Assembly: GCA_041396125.1 (NCBI GenBank)
Contig: JAWKZG010000014.1
Location: 1-64,000, forward strand
Reading direction: 5' to 3'
Source of the DNA: JAWKZG01 sp041396125
GTDB taxonomy: Bacteria; Pseudomonadota; Gammaproteobacteria; Competibacterales; Competibacteraceae
DNA length: 64,000 nucleotides
In this document: positions 1 through 10,100 of the stretch, piece after piece
How the letters are laid out: each line of letters opens with the position of its first letter
Numbering within the stretch: the stretch's first letter is position 1
Translations under genes and position numbers: made by a program
The notes under the pieces: generated by a model
What the model was told of the DNA's origin: nothing
Database searches by the model: none
Seen by the model: only the letters and a program-made list of their open reading frames with translations

Positions 1-527
1 GACCTAAGCTTGCAGCTATCGGCAAAGCTACGGCACGAGCTTTATGCCAGGCGGGTCGGGCACCGGATTTTCTGCCGGCGCAAGGTAATGACAGTGAAGC
101 CCTGCTGGCTTTACCTGCATTGCATCAGGTCAAAGGCTGGCGTGTGCTGATCGTGCGCGGTGTGGGTGGTCGCGAAACGCTGGCCGAAACCCTGCGCGCC
201 CGTGGTGCCAGTGTTGAGTACGCTGAAGTGTATCAGCGCACAACACCGAAGGCCGATCCGCAGACCTTGATCGCACGCTGGCAACGCGGTGAAATCCATG
301 CCGTAACAGCAACCAGCAATGAAACCTTGCAGAATTTATACGACATGGTGGGCACCGACGGTCGCGCCGATCTATTGGCCACACGTTTGGTCGTAGTTAG
401 TCCGCGCGCGGCTGTACTGGCCCGACAACTGGGCTTTCGTCAGCCTGCGCAAGTGGCTGCAGAAGCGGGCGATCAGGCCCTGCTGGAAGCTTTGCTACGC
501 TGTTTTGGAGAGTCCTCAAAGCCCTAA
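1..527 (+). CDS. hemD: uroporphyrinogen-III synthase, 3' part
   Basis: C-terminal portion of HemD, which cyclises and inverts ring D of hydroxymethylbilane to give uroporphyrinogen III for heme and siroheme synthesis in the cytosol. The reading frame is open from base 3 with no start, so the gene begins before the window. Recognisable HemD-like stretches are IGKATARAL near the edge, KGWRVLIVRGVGGRETLA, then ATSNETLQNL and VVVSPRAAVLA. The stop is at 525-527. The gene normally downstream in many gammaproteobacteria (hemX) is absent; a convergent FAH gene follows instead. Siroheme made by this pathway would be needed by the NirB encoded further along. Confidence 0.9.
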   Translation, partial: PKLAAIGKATARALCQAGRAPDFLPAQGNDSEALLALPALHQVKGWRVLIVRGVGGRETLAETLRARGASVEYAEVYQRTTPKADPQTLIARWQRGEIHAVTATSNETLQNLYDMVGTDGRADLLATRLVVVSPRAAVLARQLGFRQPAQVAAEAGDQALLEALLRCFGESSKP

Positions 528-690
528 GCGCTGCATTTGCCCGGCCGGGTAGCGTGTGCTTGCTATCAACATGCTCATATAGGCTCAGCCCAGGGTCAAC
601 GCTTGTAATCTTGGGGTGCCTAATTGACGGGTTTACAGGGTGTTTTGCTGCTGCAGGGTAGATAAAGCAAGTAGTATAAAACCAGGTAGC

Positions 691-719
691 AGCCCTCTTC
701 ATATAAGCAGAAGAGGGCT
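691..719. terminator. hairpin between convergent hemD and FAH gene
   Basis: A perfect 10-bp inverted repeat (AGCCCTCTTC / GAAGAGGGCT) with a 9-nt loop lies between the two convergent genes. There is only a short T-rich tail, so it may serve both directions weakly. Confidence 0.6.
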
Positions 720-728
720 GGTTTGTAA

Positions 729-1412
729 TCAGGTAACCGTGATGGAGATTTCCCCAATTCCGGCAACGCCGCCGTTGAGCTTGTCACCCCGATTGACCGG
801 GCCGACCCCGGAGGGCGTGCCGGTATAAATCAAATCGCCGGCTTGCAGCGTAAACAGGCCGGACAGGTAGGTAATCATTTCGGGGATTTTCCAGATCAAC
901 TGGTTCAGATCACCTTCCTGGCGCAGTTCACCATTAATTTCCAGCCAGATGCGACCCTGATCCGGGTGGCCGCTGCTGCTGGCGGGTACGACCTCGCTGC
1001 AGGGAGCGCTGTGTTCGAACGCTTTGCCAATTTCCCAGGGACGGCCCATTTTTTTCATGACGCCTTGCAGGTCGCGGCGGGTCATATCGATGCCGACCGC
1101 GTAACCATAAATATGATCCAGCGCCTGCTCGAGTGGGATATCCTTGCCGCCTTTACCCAGCGCCAGCACCAGTTCAATTTCGTGATGTACATCGCTGGAT
1201 TTGTCGGGGTAGGAAATTCGCCACCGCTAAGTACCAGAGTGTCCGGATTTTTGAAAGAAAAACGGATCCTCGCGGGTCGGATCATGTCCCATTTCAACCG
1301 CGTGCGCGGCGTAGTTGCGACCGACACAGTAAATCCGGTGGACCGGGAATAAGTCACTGGTGCCGCGTACCGGTAACGTCGGCAGGGTGGGTGCTGGGAC
1401 GACATAAGCCAT
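729..1412 (-). CDS. fumarylacetoacetate hydrolase family protein, split by two frameshifts
   Basis: FAH-family protein of about 225 residues once restored, similar in length to E. coli YcgM; such enzymes hydrolyse or decarboxylate oxo-acids (acylpyruvase or oxaloacetate decarboxylase type). The start ATG at 1412 has a good AGGAG site. The N-terminal part ends in FFFQK at about 1255, the middle part (NPDTLVLSGGEFP) lies in a second frame, and the rest (LALGKGGKDIP, GYAVGIDMTRRDLQ, GDLIYTGTPSGVGPV) lies in a third. The metal-ligand region and the GTPSGVGP motif are intact. Each shift is explained by one missing base in an A-run of the coding strand, near 1250 and near 1201. I treat this as one real gene with sequence errors; a true pseudogene is the alternative. 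Confidence 0.75.
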
Positions 1413-1618
1413 TTTCTGCTCCTATTAAAATTTAAAATTCAGATTTTACTTTAAAGGGAAGTCAGGATTACTTGCGGCGACTGGGTATTACTCTAATGTT
1501 CCGCTGCAGGTTCTTGTATAAAATTTGAACCGGCGTTGAAAGATTCACGCCGGCGCGAGTGTCCAGCACAATAATCCAGACCGCGAATAATACCACTGTG
1601 GCCTAACGCACAGGAGCC

Positions 1619-2377
1619 TTAACCGTACCAGGCTGACCATAGCAATCGCAGGGCCAGCAGCGTCAGTATGGTCTGAAAGCCACGGATGAAAAATTTTTCC
1701 GGTAAGCGGTTCAGCACATACCGTCCCGCTATCGTGCCGATAAAACCCGATCCAATCATAAGGCCCAAGAGTAGTAGCCAGGGACCATAGTTGAATCCCA
1801 GTAATCCGAAGGCCAGCACTTTAAGGCTATGCTGCAGGCTCATGCACATAGCGTGAGTGGCGACAACGTGGTGACGGGGGAAGCGTACGGGCGATAAAAA
1901 CGCTGCCAGCATAGGTCCGGTTGCGCCCACGAACATGGTACAAAACGTCGCCACTGCACCAACCGGGGCAAAACCCCACAGCGGAATATTGGCTGGCCGC
2001 AGCCGAGGTGCCCACACGGAGTAAAGAATAAATACGGCCAGTAAGAATTGCAGTGTCGTAACCGGCAGTGCAGTAAACGCTATAGCGCCGGCAGTGCAGC
2101 CGATGATCGAGCCAAGTGCGAAAGGGCGGACAATGTCCCAGCGGATATCTGCCCGCAACAAGCCGGCTCGCCCGGCATTGGAACCGATCTGCACAACCCC
2201 GTGTACGGGTAACACCACCAGTGGCGAGGCGACGCTGGCCAGGACTGCCAGCAAGGCCACACCACCGCCAATCCCTATTGCAGCTGTCAGGGCCGAGGTA
2301 AAGAAACTGACCGTGATCAACAGTAATGCTGTACTAACGCTGATGTCAGGAGGTAAAAAGGAAAGTGCGTCGGGCAT
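1619..2377 (-). CDS. TSUP family membrane transporter (TauE/SafE-like)
   Basis: A 252-residue hydrophobic protein with about eight membrane segments and the duplicated architecture of the TSUP (DUF81, sulfite exporter TauE/SafE) family. The N-terminal half contains IGIGGGVALLAVLASV and the second half contains the repeat-like stretch FVGATGPMLAAFL. Family members export sulfite, sulfoacetate or other small organosulfur anions across the inner membrane, but the substrate cannot be read from the sequence. The gene stands alone, about 200 bp upstream of the FAH gene on the same strand. Confidence 0.85.
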   Translation of the reverse strand: MPDALSFLPPDISVSTALLLITVSFFTSALTAAIGIGGGVALLAVLASVASPLVVLPVHGVVQIGSNAGRAGLLRADIRWDIVRPFALGSIIGCTAGAIAFTALPVTTLQFLLAVFILYSVWAPRLRPANIPLWGFAPVGAVATFCTMFVGATGPMLAAFLSPVRFPRHHVVATHAMCMSLQHSLKVLAFGLLGFNYGPWLLLLGLMIGSGFIGTIAGRYVLNRLPEKFFIRGFQTILTLLALRLLWSAWYG

Positions 2378-2610
2378 CTTGGTTTAATGGCTTGTTCAAT
2401 GAAATATTGGTAATGACAGGGTGAACCCTTCAAGTTCACACCTGGGCGGCCGACTAAAGACCTCTGAATTCAACTGGCTGATCTGGTTTGGCATCAGGCA
2501 GGGATTTTGGTGTACAGCAGAGATTAAGATCAGCAGGCGCTCAAATTTATCGGATCGGATATTATCAACGACCTGTTTTCTTTATCTAGCATAATTTATC
2601 CGGAGGATAT

Positions 2611-3207
2611 ATGGATTCCCATTTCGACGACCTATGCAAGCGTGTCTTGAAATGGCTCGCCGACAATGGTGCACCGTTTGACTGGCGTGATATTGACGGC
2701 TCTGACGAACCGGAATTTTTAAGCTGCCTGCAGCAAATGGAAAAGGAAAAACTGATTGTGGCCGGTTTTCGTATATCCGGTCGATTGGGTGATCAGGGTC
2801 GGATCGTTTTTGCCCGTGTTTCGGGAATAACCCCGCAAGGGCTTGAGTATCTTAATGCGGAGCAACCTGCGAATACAGTCGACGAGGTCGGTAGTTTGGC
2901 TGGCAACAGCAGTCTTGATGCCTTACAGCAGTTGCAGCTTGCGCTGGCCGAACAATTGAACCAACCGGGTGCGTTACGCTTGAGCAGTGAAGCGCTGGCC
3001 GCTATCCGCCGAACCTTGCACAACAGTGCAGGTAAGCACGCTAATCAGGCGCAATTATTAAATCACGGGCTGACAACCGTTGATGAAGCCGCTTTGAACA
3101 ATCTGCTGATCAAATGGATTGCGTACTCAGTGCGAACCGCCAACACCGCGAGTATCGCTGTATTGCTGGGGCGCCTGGCCGCCACTGGCAAGCCGGACGT
3201 CAACTAA
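2611..3207 (+). CDS. hypothetical protein, 198 residues
   Basis: A soluble, acidic protein with a strong Shine-Dalgarno site (CGGAGGA) eight bases before the ATG. The first 90 residues look like a small winged-helix fold: RVLKWLADNG followed by a beta-rich GFRISGRLGDQGRIVFARVSG and ITPQGLEYLN, the pattern seen in YjcQ-like winged-helix proteins. The C-terminal half is helical and Q/L-rich. I do not recognise a named family. The stop overlaps, tail to tail, the restored end of the flavin reductase gene on the other strand. Confidence 0.8.
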   Translation: MDSHFDDLCKRVLKWLADNGAPFDWRDIDGSDEPEFLSCLQQMEKEKLIVAGFRISGRLGDQGRIVFARVSGITPQGLEYLNAEQPANTVDEVGSLAGNSSLDALQQLQLALAEQLNQPGALRLSSEALAAIRRTLHNSAGKHANQAQLLNHGLTTVDEAALNNLLIKWIAYSVRTANTASIAVLLGRLAATGKPDVN

Positions 3208-4242
3208 GTCTGGCGTGCTCTGGGCGTCTGGCTGTCCGGCGCGAAATCGAAGAATCATAAAACAGATGTTCCGAGGCCAAACCCTGAGTGAAAAACGCGC
3301 TTTTGGCCGCCTCAATCATGGGTGGCGGCCACTCATATAAACCTCATGGCCGCTCAGGTCTGGGTAATCTGCGGCAACAGCTGTATGCACAAAACCGGTT
3401 CGGCCCGTCCAGTCGTCTTCCGGTTCGGCTTCTGATAAGACCGGGGTGTAGCTGAAATTCGGATATTGCTCAGCCCAGGCGGCAGGCAGCGCGTTCAGGT
3501 ACAGATCCTGTCTGGCACGAGCTCCCCAGTAAAGGTGAACCGGACGCTCCAGACCTTTGTAGAACAGGTCTTCCAGGATACCTTTCAGGGGCGCAAAACC
3601 GGTTCCGCCACCCACCATAATGATCGGTCGCTGGGAGTCCTCGCGCAGAAAGAACGTGCCTAACGGCCCCTGAAATCGCATGATGGCTTTTTCCTTCATG
3701 CTGTTGAACACAAAGCCGGTAAACTCGCCATCGGGTACCAGGCGGACGTGAAGCTCCAGAAATTCGTCATTATGAGGGGCGTTGGCCAGTGAAAAGCTGC
3801 GGCGGCGGCCGTCACGCAGCAGAATATCGATGTACTGACCGGCTAAAAACAGCAGTCGCTCATTGGCGGGCAGTTTGAGAAACAATTGCATAACATCCGG
3901 AGCCAGTTTGTTCAACTGCATGACACGACAGGGCAAAATCCGGATTTGAACGTCGTTGACAGCATCGATTTCACGCGCTTCAATAACCAGATCAGTCAGT
4001 GGATGGGCCTGACAAAACAAGGCTTTGCCCTCAGCCCGCTCCTGTTCGCTCAACGCGGCCGGTCGGCCCTGGGTATAACTCACCGTTCCTTCGCACACCT
4101 TGCCCATGCAGGAACCGCAGGTGCCGCCACGGCAACTGTAGGGTAATACATGGCCACTGCGCAGTGCCGCGTCGAGGACAGTTTCACCGTCTTTGACGAT
4201 AATCTCGTGACCTGCCGGATTAATCGTTACCTTGAATGTCAT
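3204..4242 (-). CDS. 2Fe-2S ferredoxin-NAD(P)H flavin reductase, 3' end frameshifted
   Basis: An N-terminal plant-type [2Fe-2S] ferredoxin (CRGGTCGSC, then a fourth Cys in LFCQAHP) is fused to an FAD domain (RRRSFSLANAP) and an NAD(P) domain (MVGGGTGFAPLKGI). This is the layout of CDP-6-deoxy-glucoseen reductase (AscD-like) and of Fre-type flavin reductases. As in E. coli ubiD-fre, it sits next to ubiD on the same strand. The uninterrupted frame ends early at MSGRHP (3316). Adding one base near 3326 restores MSGPPPMIEA, and a second near 3250 restores the conserved FYDSFDF end, with a stop at 3204-3206. The restored length is about 345 residues, normal for the family. Confidence 0.8.
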
Positions 4243-4329
4243 CAGCCCAACCCATTATGTCTGGAAACGCCCTGAAACAGAGCATTGTCGCTTATTCACA
4301 GCGGAATATCCATATGCGCCCGGTCACGC

Positions 4330-5796
4330 TCAATCCAGACCAAGTTCCGGCCAGATCAGATCGATGCGCTGCCTGATTTCATTGCTCATGCGGATAGGAC
4401 GGCCCCATTCGCGCTGAGTTTCCCCCGGCCATTTGTTGGTGGCGTCAAAGCCAATTTTAGAGCCCAGGCCAGATACGGGAGAGGCGAAATCAAGATAATC
4501 GATCGGCGTGTTCTCGATGGTAACGGTATCGCGGGCGGGATCCATGCGGGTAGTCATGGCCCAGATCACATCGCGCCAATCACGGGTATTGACATCCTCA
4601 TCAACCACAATAACAAACTTGGTATACATGAATTGGCGTAAAAAAGACCACACCCCCAGCATGATTCGCTTGGCATGGCCGGGGTACTGCTTTTTGATGC
4701 TCACAACGGCCAGCCGGTAAGAGCAGCCTTCTGGTGGCAGATAAAAATCCACGATTTCAGGAAACTGTTTCTGCAGAATCGGTACGAACACTTCATTCAG
4801 GGCGACGCCCAGTATCGCGGGTTCGTCGGGCGGGCGGCCGGTATAGGTGCTGTGGTAAATCGGATCGCTGCGGTGGCTGATACGCTCTACGGTAAACACC
4901 GGAAATTGATCCACTTCATTGTAATAACCGGTGTGATCTCCGAAGGGGCCTTCCGGCGCTGTGTCGTCGGGGTGAATAACACCTTCCAGTACGAATTCAG
5001 CGCTGGCCGGTACTTGCAGATCACTGTTGTGGCAGCGGGCAAGCTCGGTGCGAGAGCCGCGTAACAAACCCGCAAACGCATATTCTGACAGGGTATCGGG
5101 GACAGGCGTGACCGCGCCCAGAATCGTGGCCGGATCAGCGCCCAGAGCAACGGCTACGGGAAAAGGCTCCCCGGGGTGCAGACGCTGCCAGTCGCGAAAA
5201 TCCAGCGCCCCGCCCCGATGGGCCAGCCAGCGCATAATAAGCCGGTTTGGGCCGATCAGCTGCTGGCGATAGATGCCCAGGTTCTGGCGGCTTTTCTCCG
5301 GACCTTTAGTAATCACCAGGCCCCAGGTGATTAAAGGCCCGGCATCCTCCGGCCAGCAGGTTTGCACGGGCAGGCGCTGCAGATCGACGTCCTTGCCGGT
5401 CAGCTGGTGTTCCTGGCAGGGCGGATTACTCACGGTTTTGGGGGCCATATCCAGCACTTTTTTAAAGACCGGTAATTTCTGCCAGGCGTCTTTCATGCCT
5501 TTGGGCGGATCGGGTTCCTTGAGAAACGCCAGTAATTTACCCACTTCGCGCAGTGCGCTGACCGATTCGGCACCCATACCAAGTGCAACCCGTTCGGGTG
5601 TTCCAAACAGATTTGCCAGTACCGGGACAGTGTGCCCTTTGGGGTGCTCGAACAATAGAGCAGGGCCGCCGGCGCGCAGAACCCGGTCGCAAATCTCGGT
5701 CATTTCCAGTTTTGGATCAATACTGGCTGTAATCCTTTTGAGCTGACCCATGGCTTCCAGTCGGGTGATGAAATCGCGTAAATCTTTATAGTGCAT
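4330..5796 (-). CDS. ubiD: 3-octaprenyl-4-hydroxybenzoate carboxy-lyase UbiD
   Basis: Full-length 488-residue UbiD, the prenylated-FMN dependent decarboxylase that removes the carboxyl group of 3-polyprenyl-4-hydroxybenzoate in ubiquinone synthesis. It starts with MHYKDLRDFITRLE and carries the family regions NLGIYRQQLIGPNRLIMRW, HRGGALDF, EGPFGDHTGYY and KPAILGV-like stretches, with the catalytic Glu/Arg region around EFVLEGVIHPDD. It is divergent from yicC; the 180 bp between them should hold both promoters. The ferredoxin-flavin reductase gene follows about 90 bp downstream. Confidence 0.97.
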   Translation of the reverse strand: MHYKDLRDFITRLEAMGQLKRITASIDPKLEMTEICDRVLRAGGPALLFEHPKGHTVPVLANLFGTPERVALGMGAESVSALREVGKLLAFLKEPDPPKGMKDAWQKLPVFKKVLDMAPKTVSNPPCQEHQLTGKDVDLQRLPVQTCWPEDAGPLITWGLVITKGPEKSRQNLGIYRQQLIGPNRLIMRWLAHRGGALDFRDWQRLHPGEPFPVAVALGADPATILGAVTPVPDTLSEYAFAGLLRGSRTELARCHNSDLQVPASAEFVLEGVIHPDDTAPEGPFGDHTGYYNEVDQFPVFTVERISHRSDPIYHSTYTGRPPDEPAILGVALNEVFVPILQKQFPEIVDFYLPPEGCSYRLAVVSIKKQYPGHAKRIMLGVWSFLRQFMYTKFVIVVDEDVNTRDWRDVIWAMTTRMDPARDTVTIENTPIDYLDFASPVSGLGSKIGFDATNKWPGETQREWGRPIRMSNEIRQRIDLIWPELGLD

Positions 5797-5975
5797 GAGA
5801 ACGGAGTGGTATCAGTGTTTAGGTTAGGCTGAATTGTGGTGGCACGCTCATATTGATGCAAGTCGCAATCAAATCAGCGCTTCCTGCCAGGGATACTTTG
5901 ATTTCACGCATTGCAAGGGATGACTTTCCGTAGCAGGTACCGTAGGATTAATTTTTTTGATCGAGAGAATCACTG

Positions 5976-6842
5976 ATGATTCGCAGTATGACGGCATTTG
6001 CCCGCAGTGAGCGGGTGTCCGAGTGGGGTACCATCACCTGGGAGCTACGCTCTGTTAATCACCGCTATCTAGAGCCTTATATCCGGATGCCGGACAATTT
6101 TCGTTTGCTGGAGCCCGAAGTTCGTGAACGACTTAATCGCTATCTGAGCCGGGGCAAAACGGAATGTAGTCTGAAGTTTCAACCTGCCGGTGCATCACTG
6201 ACAACCATCAGCCTTAACCGGCCGTTGACGCAAAAGCTGGTCGAGGTGGCACAGGAACTCAAGGATATCCTGGGCAATGACGATCAGTTGCGCTTAGGTG
6301 AACTGATGCGCTGGCCAGGTGTGGTCAGTGATGCCGAGCCGGATCTGGGACCCTTGCAGGTTCAAATCCTCGATGCCTTGGAACAGGCGCTGAAAGATCT
6401 GGTCGCGACCCGCACGCGTGAAGGTGAACGTATCGGTGAAATGATTCAGCAGCGCTGTACACAAATGGCAGAGCAGGTGCAGCAGGTGCGACAACGTCGT
6501 CCTGAGGTGCTGGCCAGGCAGCGGGAAAAGCTGCAGGCACGGTTGAATGAGCTGGCCGCTAAAGTAGATGCTGATCGTCTTGAACAAGAACTGGTCATCG
6601 CTGCGCAGAAACTCGATGTGGATGAAGAACTGGATCGGCTGCAGGCCCATTTGCAGGAAATCGAGCAGGTACTGAAACGCAAAGAACCGGTTGGGCGGCG
6701 GCTGGACTTTCTGATGCAGGAGCTGAATCGGGAAGCCAATACCTTGTCATCCAAATCCGCTGACACTGACACCACCCGGTCAGCAGTGGATCTGAAGGTA
6801 TTGATCGAGCAGATGCGAGAGCAGATTCAGAATATCGAGTAA
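5976..6842 (+). CDS. yicC: YicC/YloC family endoribonuclease
   Basis: 288 residues, the same size as E. coli YicC (287), an endoribonuclease of the YicC-YloC family implicated in small-RNA decay. The N-terminus MIRSMTAFARSE and the ELRSVNHRYLE segment are diagnostic. The C-terminal DUF1732 part is coiled-coil rich and ends with VGRRLDFLMQELNREANTL and a run to KVLIEQMREQIQNIE. It is divergent from ubiD and is followed by gmk after 39 bp, a common arrangement. Confidence 0.95.
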   Translation: MIRSMTAFARSERVSEWGTITWELRSVNHRYLEPYIRMPDNFRLLEPEVRERLNRYLSRGKTECSLKFQPAGASLTTISLNRPLTQKLVEVAQELKDILGNDDQLRLGELMRWPGVVSDAEPDLGPLQVQILDALEQALKDLVATRTREGERIGEMIQQRCTQMAEQVQQVRQRRPEVLARQREKLQARLNELAAKVDADRLEQELVIAAQKLDVDEELDRLQAHLQEIEQVLKRKEPVGRRLDFLMQELNREANTLSSKSADTDTTRSAVDLKVLIEQMREQIQNIE

Positions 6843-6881
6843 TGCTAACGATAGTGATGGTGCAAAACAGAATTGAGGCAG

Positions 6882-7502
6882 ATGAGCGGAGCAGGGCAGT
6901 TATTTATTATCGCGGCACCTTCGGGGGCAGGTAAAACCAGTCTGGTGCGGGCGTTGCTGGAATCCCTGGAAGCGGTGACCGTTAGTGTTTCTCACACCAC
7001 TCGTGCGCCACGGCCCGGTGAGCAGGAAGGTCAGGATTATTATTTTGTCGATACGCAAACATTTGAGCAGCTGATCGCGGGTCATGAGTTTTTGGAATAT
7101 GCCCGCGTATTCGATCATTATTACGGTACCCGTCGCGCCGAAGTTGAGCATAAGCTGGCGCAGGGTATTGATGTAATTTTGGAAATTGATTGGCAGGGCG
7201 CACAGCAAGTGCGCGCCAAATGGCCCGGCAGCCAGGGTATTTTTGTGCTGCCCCCCTCGTTGCCGGCGCTGCGCCAACGTTTGCAGCAACGCGGTCAGGA
7301 CGAACCCGCCGTAATCGAACGGCGGATGCGTGATGCGGTAAACGAGATGAGTCATTACGACGAATTTGATTATCTAATCATCAATGACGAGTTCGAACAG
7401 AGCCTGGCTGCCCTGCGAGCGATTTTTATCGCTTGCCGCCAGCGCAAGGATATTCAGGTTTTAAGGCGACAGGCGCTAATTCATGGTTTATTAAATCAGT
7501 AA
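6882..7502 (+). CDS. gmk: guanylate kinase
   Basis: 206 residues. Phosphorylates GMP to GDP with ATP. The P-loop is APSGAGKTSL, and GMP-binding residues lie in SVSHTTRAPRPGE and EFLEYA. It ends with the usual REKDI-like region (CRQRKDIQVLR). I chose the ATG at 6882, which follows a GAGG site; a TTG three codons upstream is unlikely. It sits in the usual yicC-gmk-rpoZ-spoT order. Confidence 0.96.
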   Translation: MSGAGQLFIIAAPSGAGKTSLVRALLESLEAVTVSVSHTTRAPRPGEQEGQDYYFVDTQTFEQLIAGHEFLEYARVFDHYYGTRRAEVEHKLAQGIDVILEIDWQGAQQVRAKWPGSQGIFVLPPSLPALRQRLQQRGQDEPAVIERRMRDAVNEMSHYDEFDYLIINDEFEQSLAALRAIFIACRQRKDIQVLRRQALIHGLLNQ

Positions 7503-7545
7503 TTTGGTTATAAACTACAATATCTTGTTTTACTAGGAATAGAGA

Positions 7546-7812
7546 ATGGCACGAGTAACCGTAGAAGATTGCTTACATAGCGTTGATAATCGTTTTCATC
7601 TGGTGTTGTTGGCCTCCAAACGAGCACGACAACTGGCTATGGGGTATGAGCCGATGGTGCCTTGGGAAAATGACAAACCCACAGTTGTTGCATTGCGGGA
7701 AATTGCTGACAGCAAAATTGATCTGGCCGCTTTGCAAAAATACAGGCATACGCCAAGTGCGCATCAGCCGGCGCGTGAACCCATGCACGATTCACTGCCC
7801 AGCGAGGACTAA
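7546..7812 (+). CDS. rpoZ: RNA polymerase omega subunit
   Basis: 88 residues. Small subunit that helps beta-prime fold and is needed for ppGpp site 1. It starts MARVTVEDC and has the VDNRFHLVLLASKRARQL motif. An AGGAAT site lies before the ATG. It is followed by spoT, so the ppGpp synthetase/hydrolase and one of its target subunits are adjacent, as in other gammaproteobacteria. Confidence 0.97.
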   Translation: MARVTVEDCLHSVDNRFHLVLLASKRARQLAMGYEPMVPWENDKPTVVALREIADSKIDLAALQKYRHTPSAHQPAREPMHDSLPSED

Positions 7813-7849
7813 ACACCATTAGAGCCGCTATTTGTCGCAGGTTCGGGAA

Positions 7850-10071
7850 ATGACTAGCGCGGTCGCTGCAGAAACAAGCAACCCGGTTCAAATCGACTGG
7901 TCGGTTGCATTGCAGGCCAGGGTCGATGAGCTATGCGCTTTACTGGCTGAGTACATGACGCCGGAACAGCTGGAAACGGTCCGGGATGCATGCTACTTCG
8001 GCGCTAAAGCGCATGAAGGCGTTTTTCGTAAAAGCGGCGAACCGTATATTTTTCACCCGATCTCGGTAGCGGAAATACTCTATGAGGTGCGCTTCGATCA
8101 TGAGACAATTATTGCAGCCTTGCTGCATGATGTGGTCGAGGACACCAGCTATACCAAAGAAGATATCCAGGCCCGTTTTGGCACTGAAGTGGCGGAACTG
8201 GTTGACGGTGTTACCAAATTAACCCAAATCAAATTTCGCTCTAAAAAAGAAGCCCAGGCGGAGAATTTCCGCAAGATGTTTCTGGCCATGGCCCGTGATA
8301 TCCGGGTGATCATGATCAAGTTGGCCGACCGCTTGCACAATATGCGCACGCTGGGTGTGATGGCACCTCCAAAGCGGCGGCGAATTGCACGGGAAACCCT
8401 TGAAATTTATGCGCCTATTGCCTTGCGACTGGGCATGAATCATCTGCGCATCGCCTTGGAAGATTTAGGCTTCAGACATTATTATCCGTGGCGCTATAAA
8501 GTATTGACGGTTGCGGTTGCCAAAGTAACCGGTAACCGTGAGCAGTTTATCCGGCAGTTAGAACGGCGCATCAGCGACAGCCTGGCAGAGGTTGGTATCG
8601 AATCGCGTATCAACGGGCGAGCTAAGCATCTCTGGAGCATCTACTGCAAGATGCAGGAAAAAAGTGTGCGCTTGAAGGAGATCAATGACCTCTACGCGGT
8701 GCGCATTATTGTAGACACACCGGATACTTGCTATCGGGTACTGGGATATCTGCATAATCTCTATAAACCCGTGATGGGGCGCTTCAAAGACTATATTGCG
8801 ATCCCCAAGACAAATGGGTACCAATCATTGCATACGGTTCTGTTCGGACCGCAAGGTATGGCGATCGAAGCGCAGATCCGTACCCGTGATATGCACGTCG
8901 TGGCGCAGACGGGAGTGGCTGCACACTGGCTTTATAAATCCGCTGATCCGAAATCCGGCAGTCCCCCTCAGCAGGCTCGCCAGTGGCTGCAGAAACTAAT
9001 GGATATTCAACGCCGTGCCGGTGATTCACTGGAGTTTCTGGAAAGCGTTAAGATTGATCTGTTTCCCCATGAGATCTATGTTTTTACCCCGACGGGTGAA
9101 ATTATCGAGTTGCCACGCGGGGCGACGGTAGTTGACTTCGCGTATGCCATCCATTCCGATGTGGGCAACACCTGCGTTGGCGCTAAAGTGGATTTTCGCT
9201 TTGTGCCCTTACGCACCAAACTGGTGTCCGGACAGACAGTCGAAGTGGTTATCTCGCCAACCGCACGTCCTGACCCTGCCTGGTTGAGTTTCGTGACTAC
9301 CGCCAAGGCACGCGCCAGCATTCGCCATTACTTAAATCATCTGCGCCGGGATGACGCCATAATTTTAGGCCGACGTCTGCTGGACAAGGCCTTGACAGGT
9401 GGCATAGGGCGTATCAAGTCACTATCTGACGATAGCATGCAGGGTATTCTGGAACGTCTCAAAGCAGACAGCTTTGACGATATCCTGGCCGATATTGGTC
9501 TTGGCAAACGGCTCGCCCCGCTGATAGCCAAACATGTTGTTAACGATCAAGACACTGACTTGGCCGTCTCGGCGAAAACTGTGCCATCCGGTACTTCTTC
9601 TGATCAGCCGTTGTTGATCAAGGGTACTGAAAGGTGCAGTGGTGAGTTTGGTAAATGCTGCCGACCTATTCCCGGCGATCAGATTATTGCGCATTTGAGC
9701 ACAGGACGCGGGATTGTGGTGCACCGGAAACCTGCCGCAATGTCGCAGATTATGAGAAAGCACCCGATAAATGGCTGGAAGTAGAGTGGGAGCAGGCGAT
9801 TGAGGGTGAATTTGAATCCGGTATCCGATTGCGCCTGGACAATAAGCGCGGGCTGTTAGCTGCTGTTGCAGTCGCCTTGGCAGAAGTTGGTGTTAATATT
9901 GATACCATTAACACCTCAAAGGTTGACAGCGGTTCGACGCAGGTTGATTTGATTGTCTATGTCGCTAATCGTGTCCATCTGGCGCGGGTGCTCAGGCAAT
10001 TGCGTACTTTGCCCGGTGCACAGCGGGTATTGCGCACTGGTGCTGCACATCCGGCAGCACACAAATCCTAG
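7850..10071 (+). CDS. spoT: bifunctional (p)ppGpp synthetase/hydrolase SpoT, one frameshift
   Basis: Domains in order: HD hydrolase (FHPISVAEIL, ALLHDVVEDT), synthetase with the RFKD motif (GRFKDYIAIPKTNGYQSLHT), TGS (VFTPTGEIIELPRGATVVDF), a helical/zinc-finger-like segment with CSGEFGKCCRPIPGD, and a C-terminal ACT domain (KRGLLAAVAVALAEVGVNID). The frame breaks near 9726: the first part should read HRETCRNVADYEK but lacks one base in a G-run, and the ACT part continues in another frame to 10071. The restored length is about 740 residues, slightly longer than E. coli SpoT (702). A real loss of the ACT domain would affect stringent control, so an error is more likely. ATG 7850 is preferred to an upstream TTG. 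Confidence 0.93.
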
Positions 10072-10100
10072 ATTTTTTACAAGCGAGTTAAAAAGTTAAT

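Noticed and set aside
843..1352. 169-residue open frame opposite the FAH gene
   Set aside because: It is a shadow of the FAH coding strand; it shows no family features or ribosome site.
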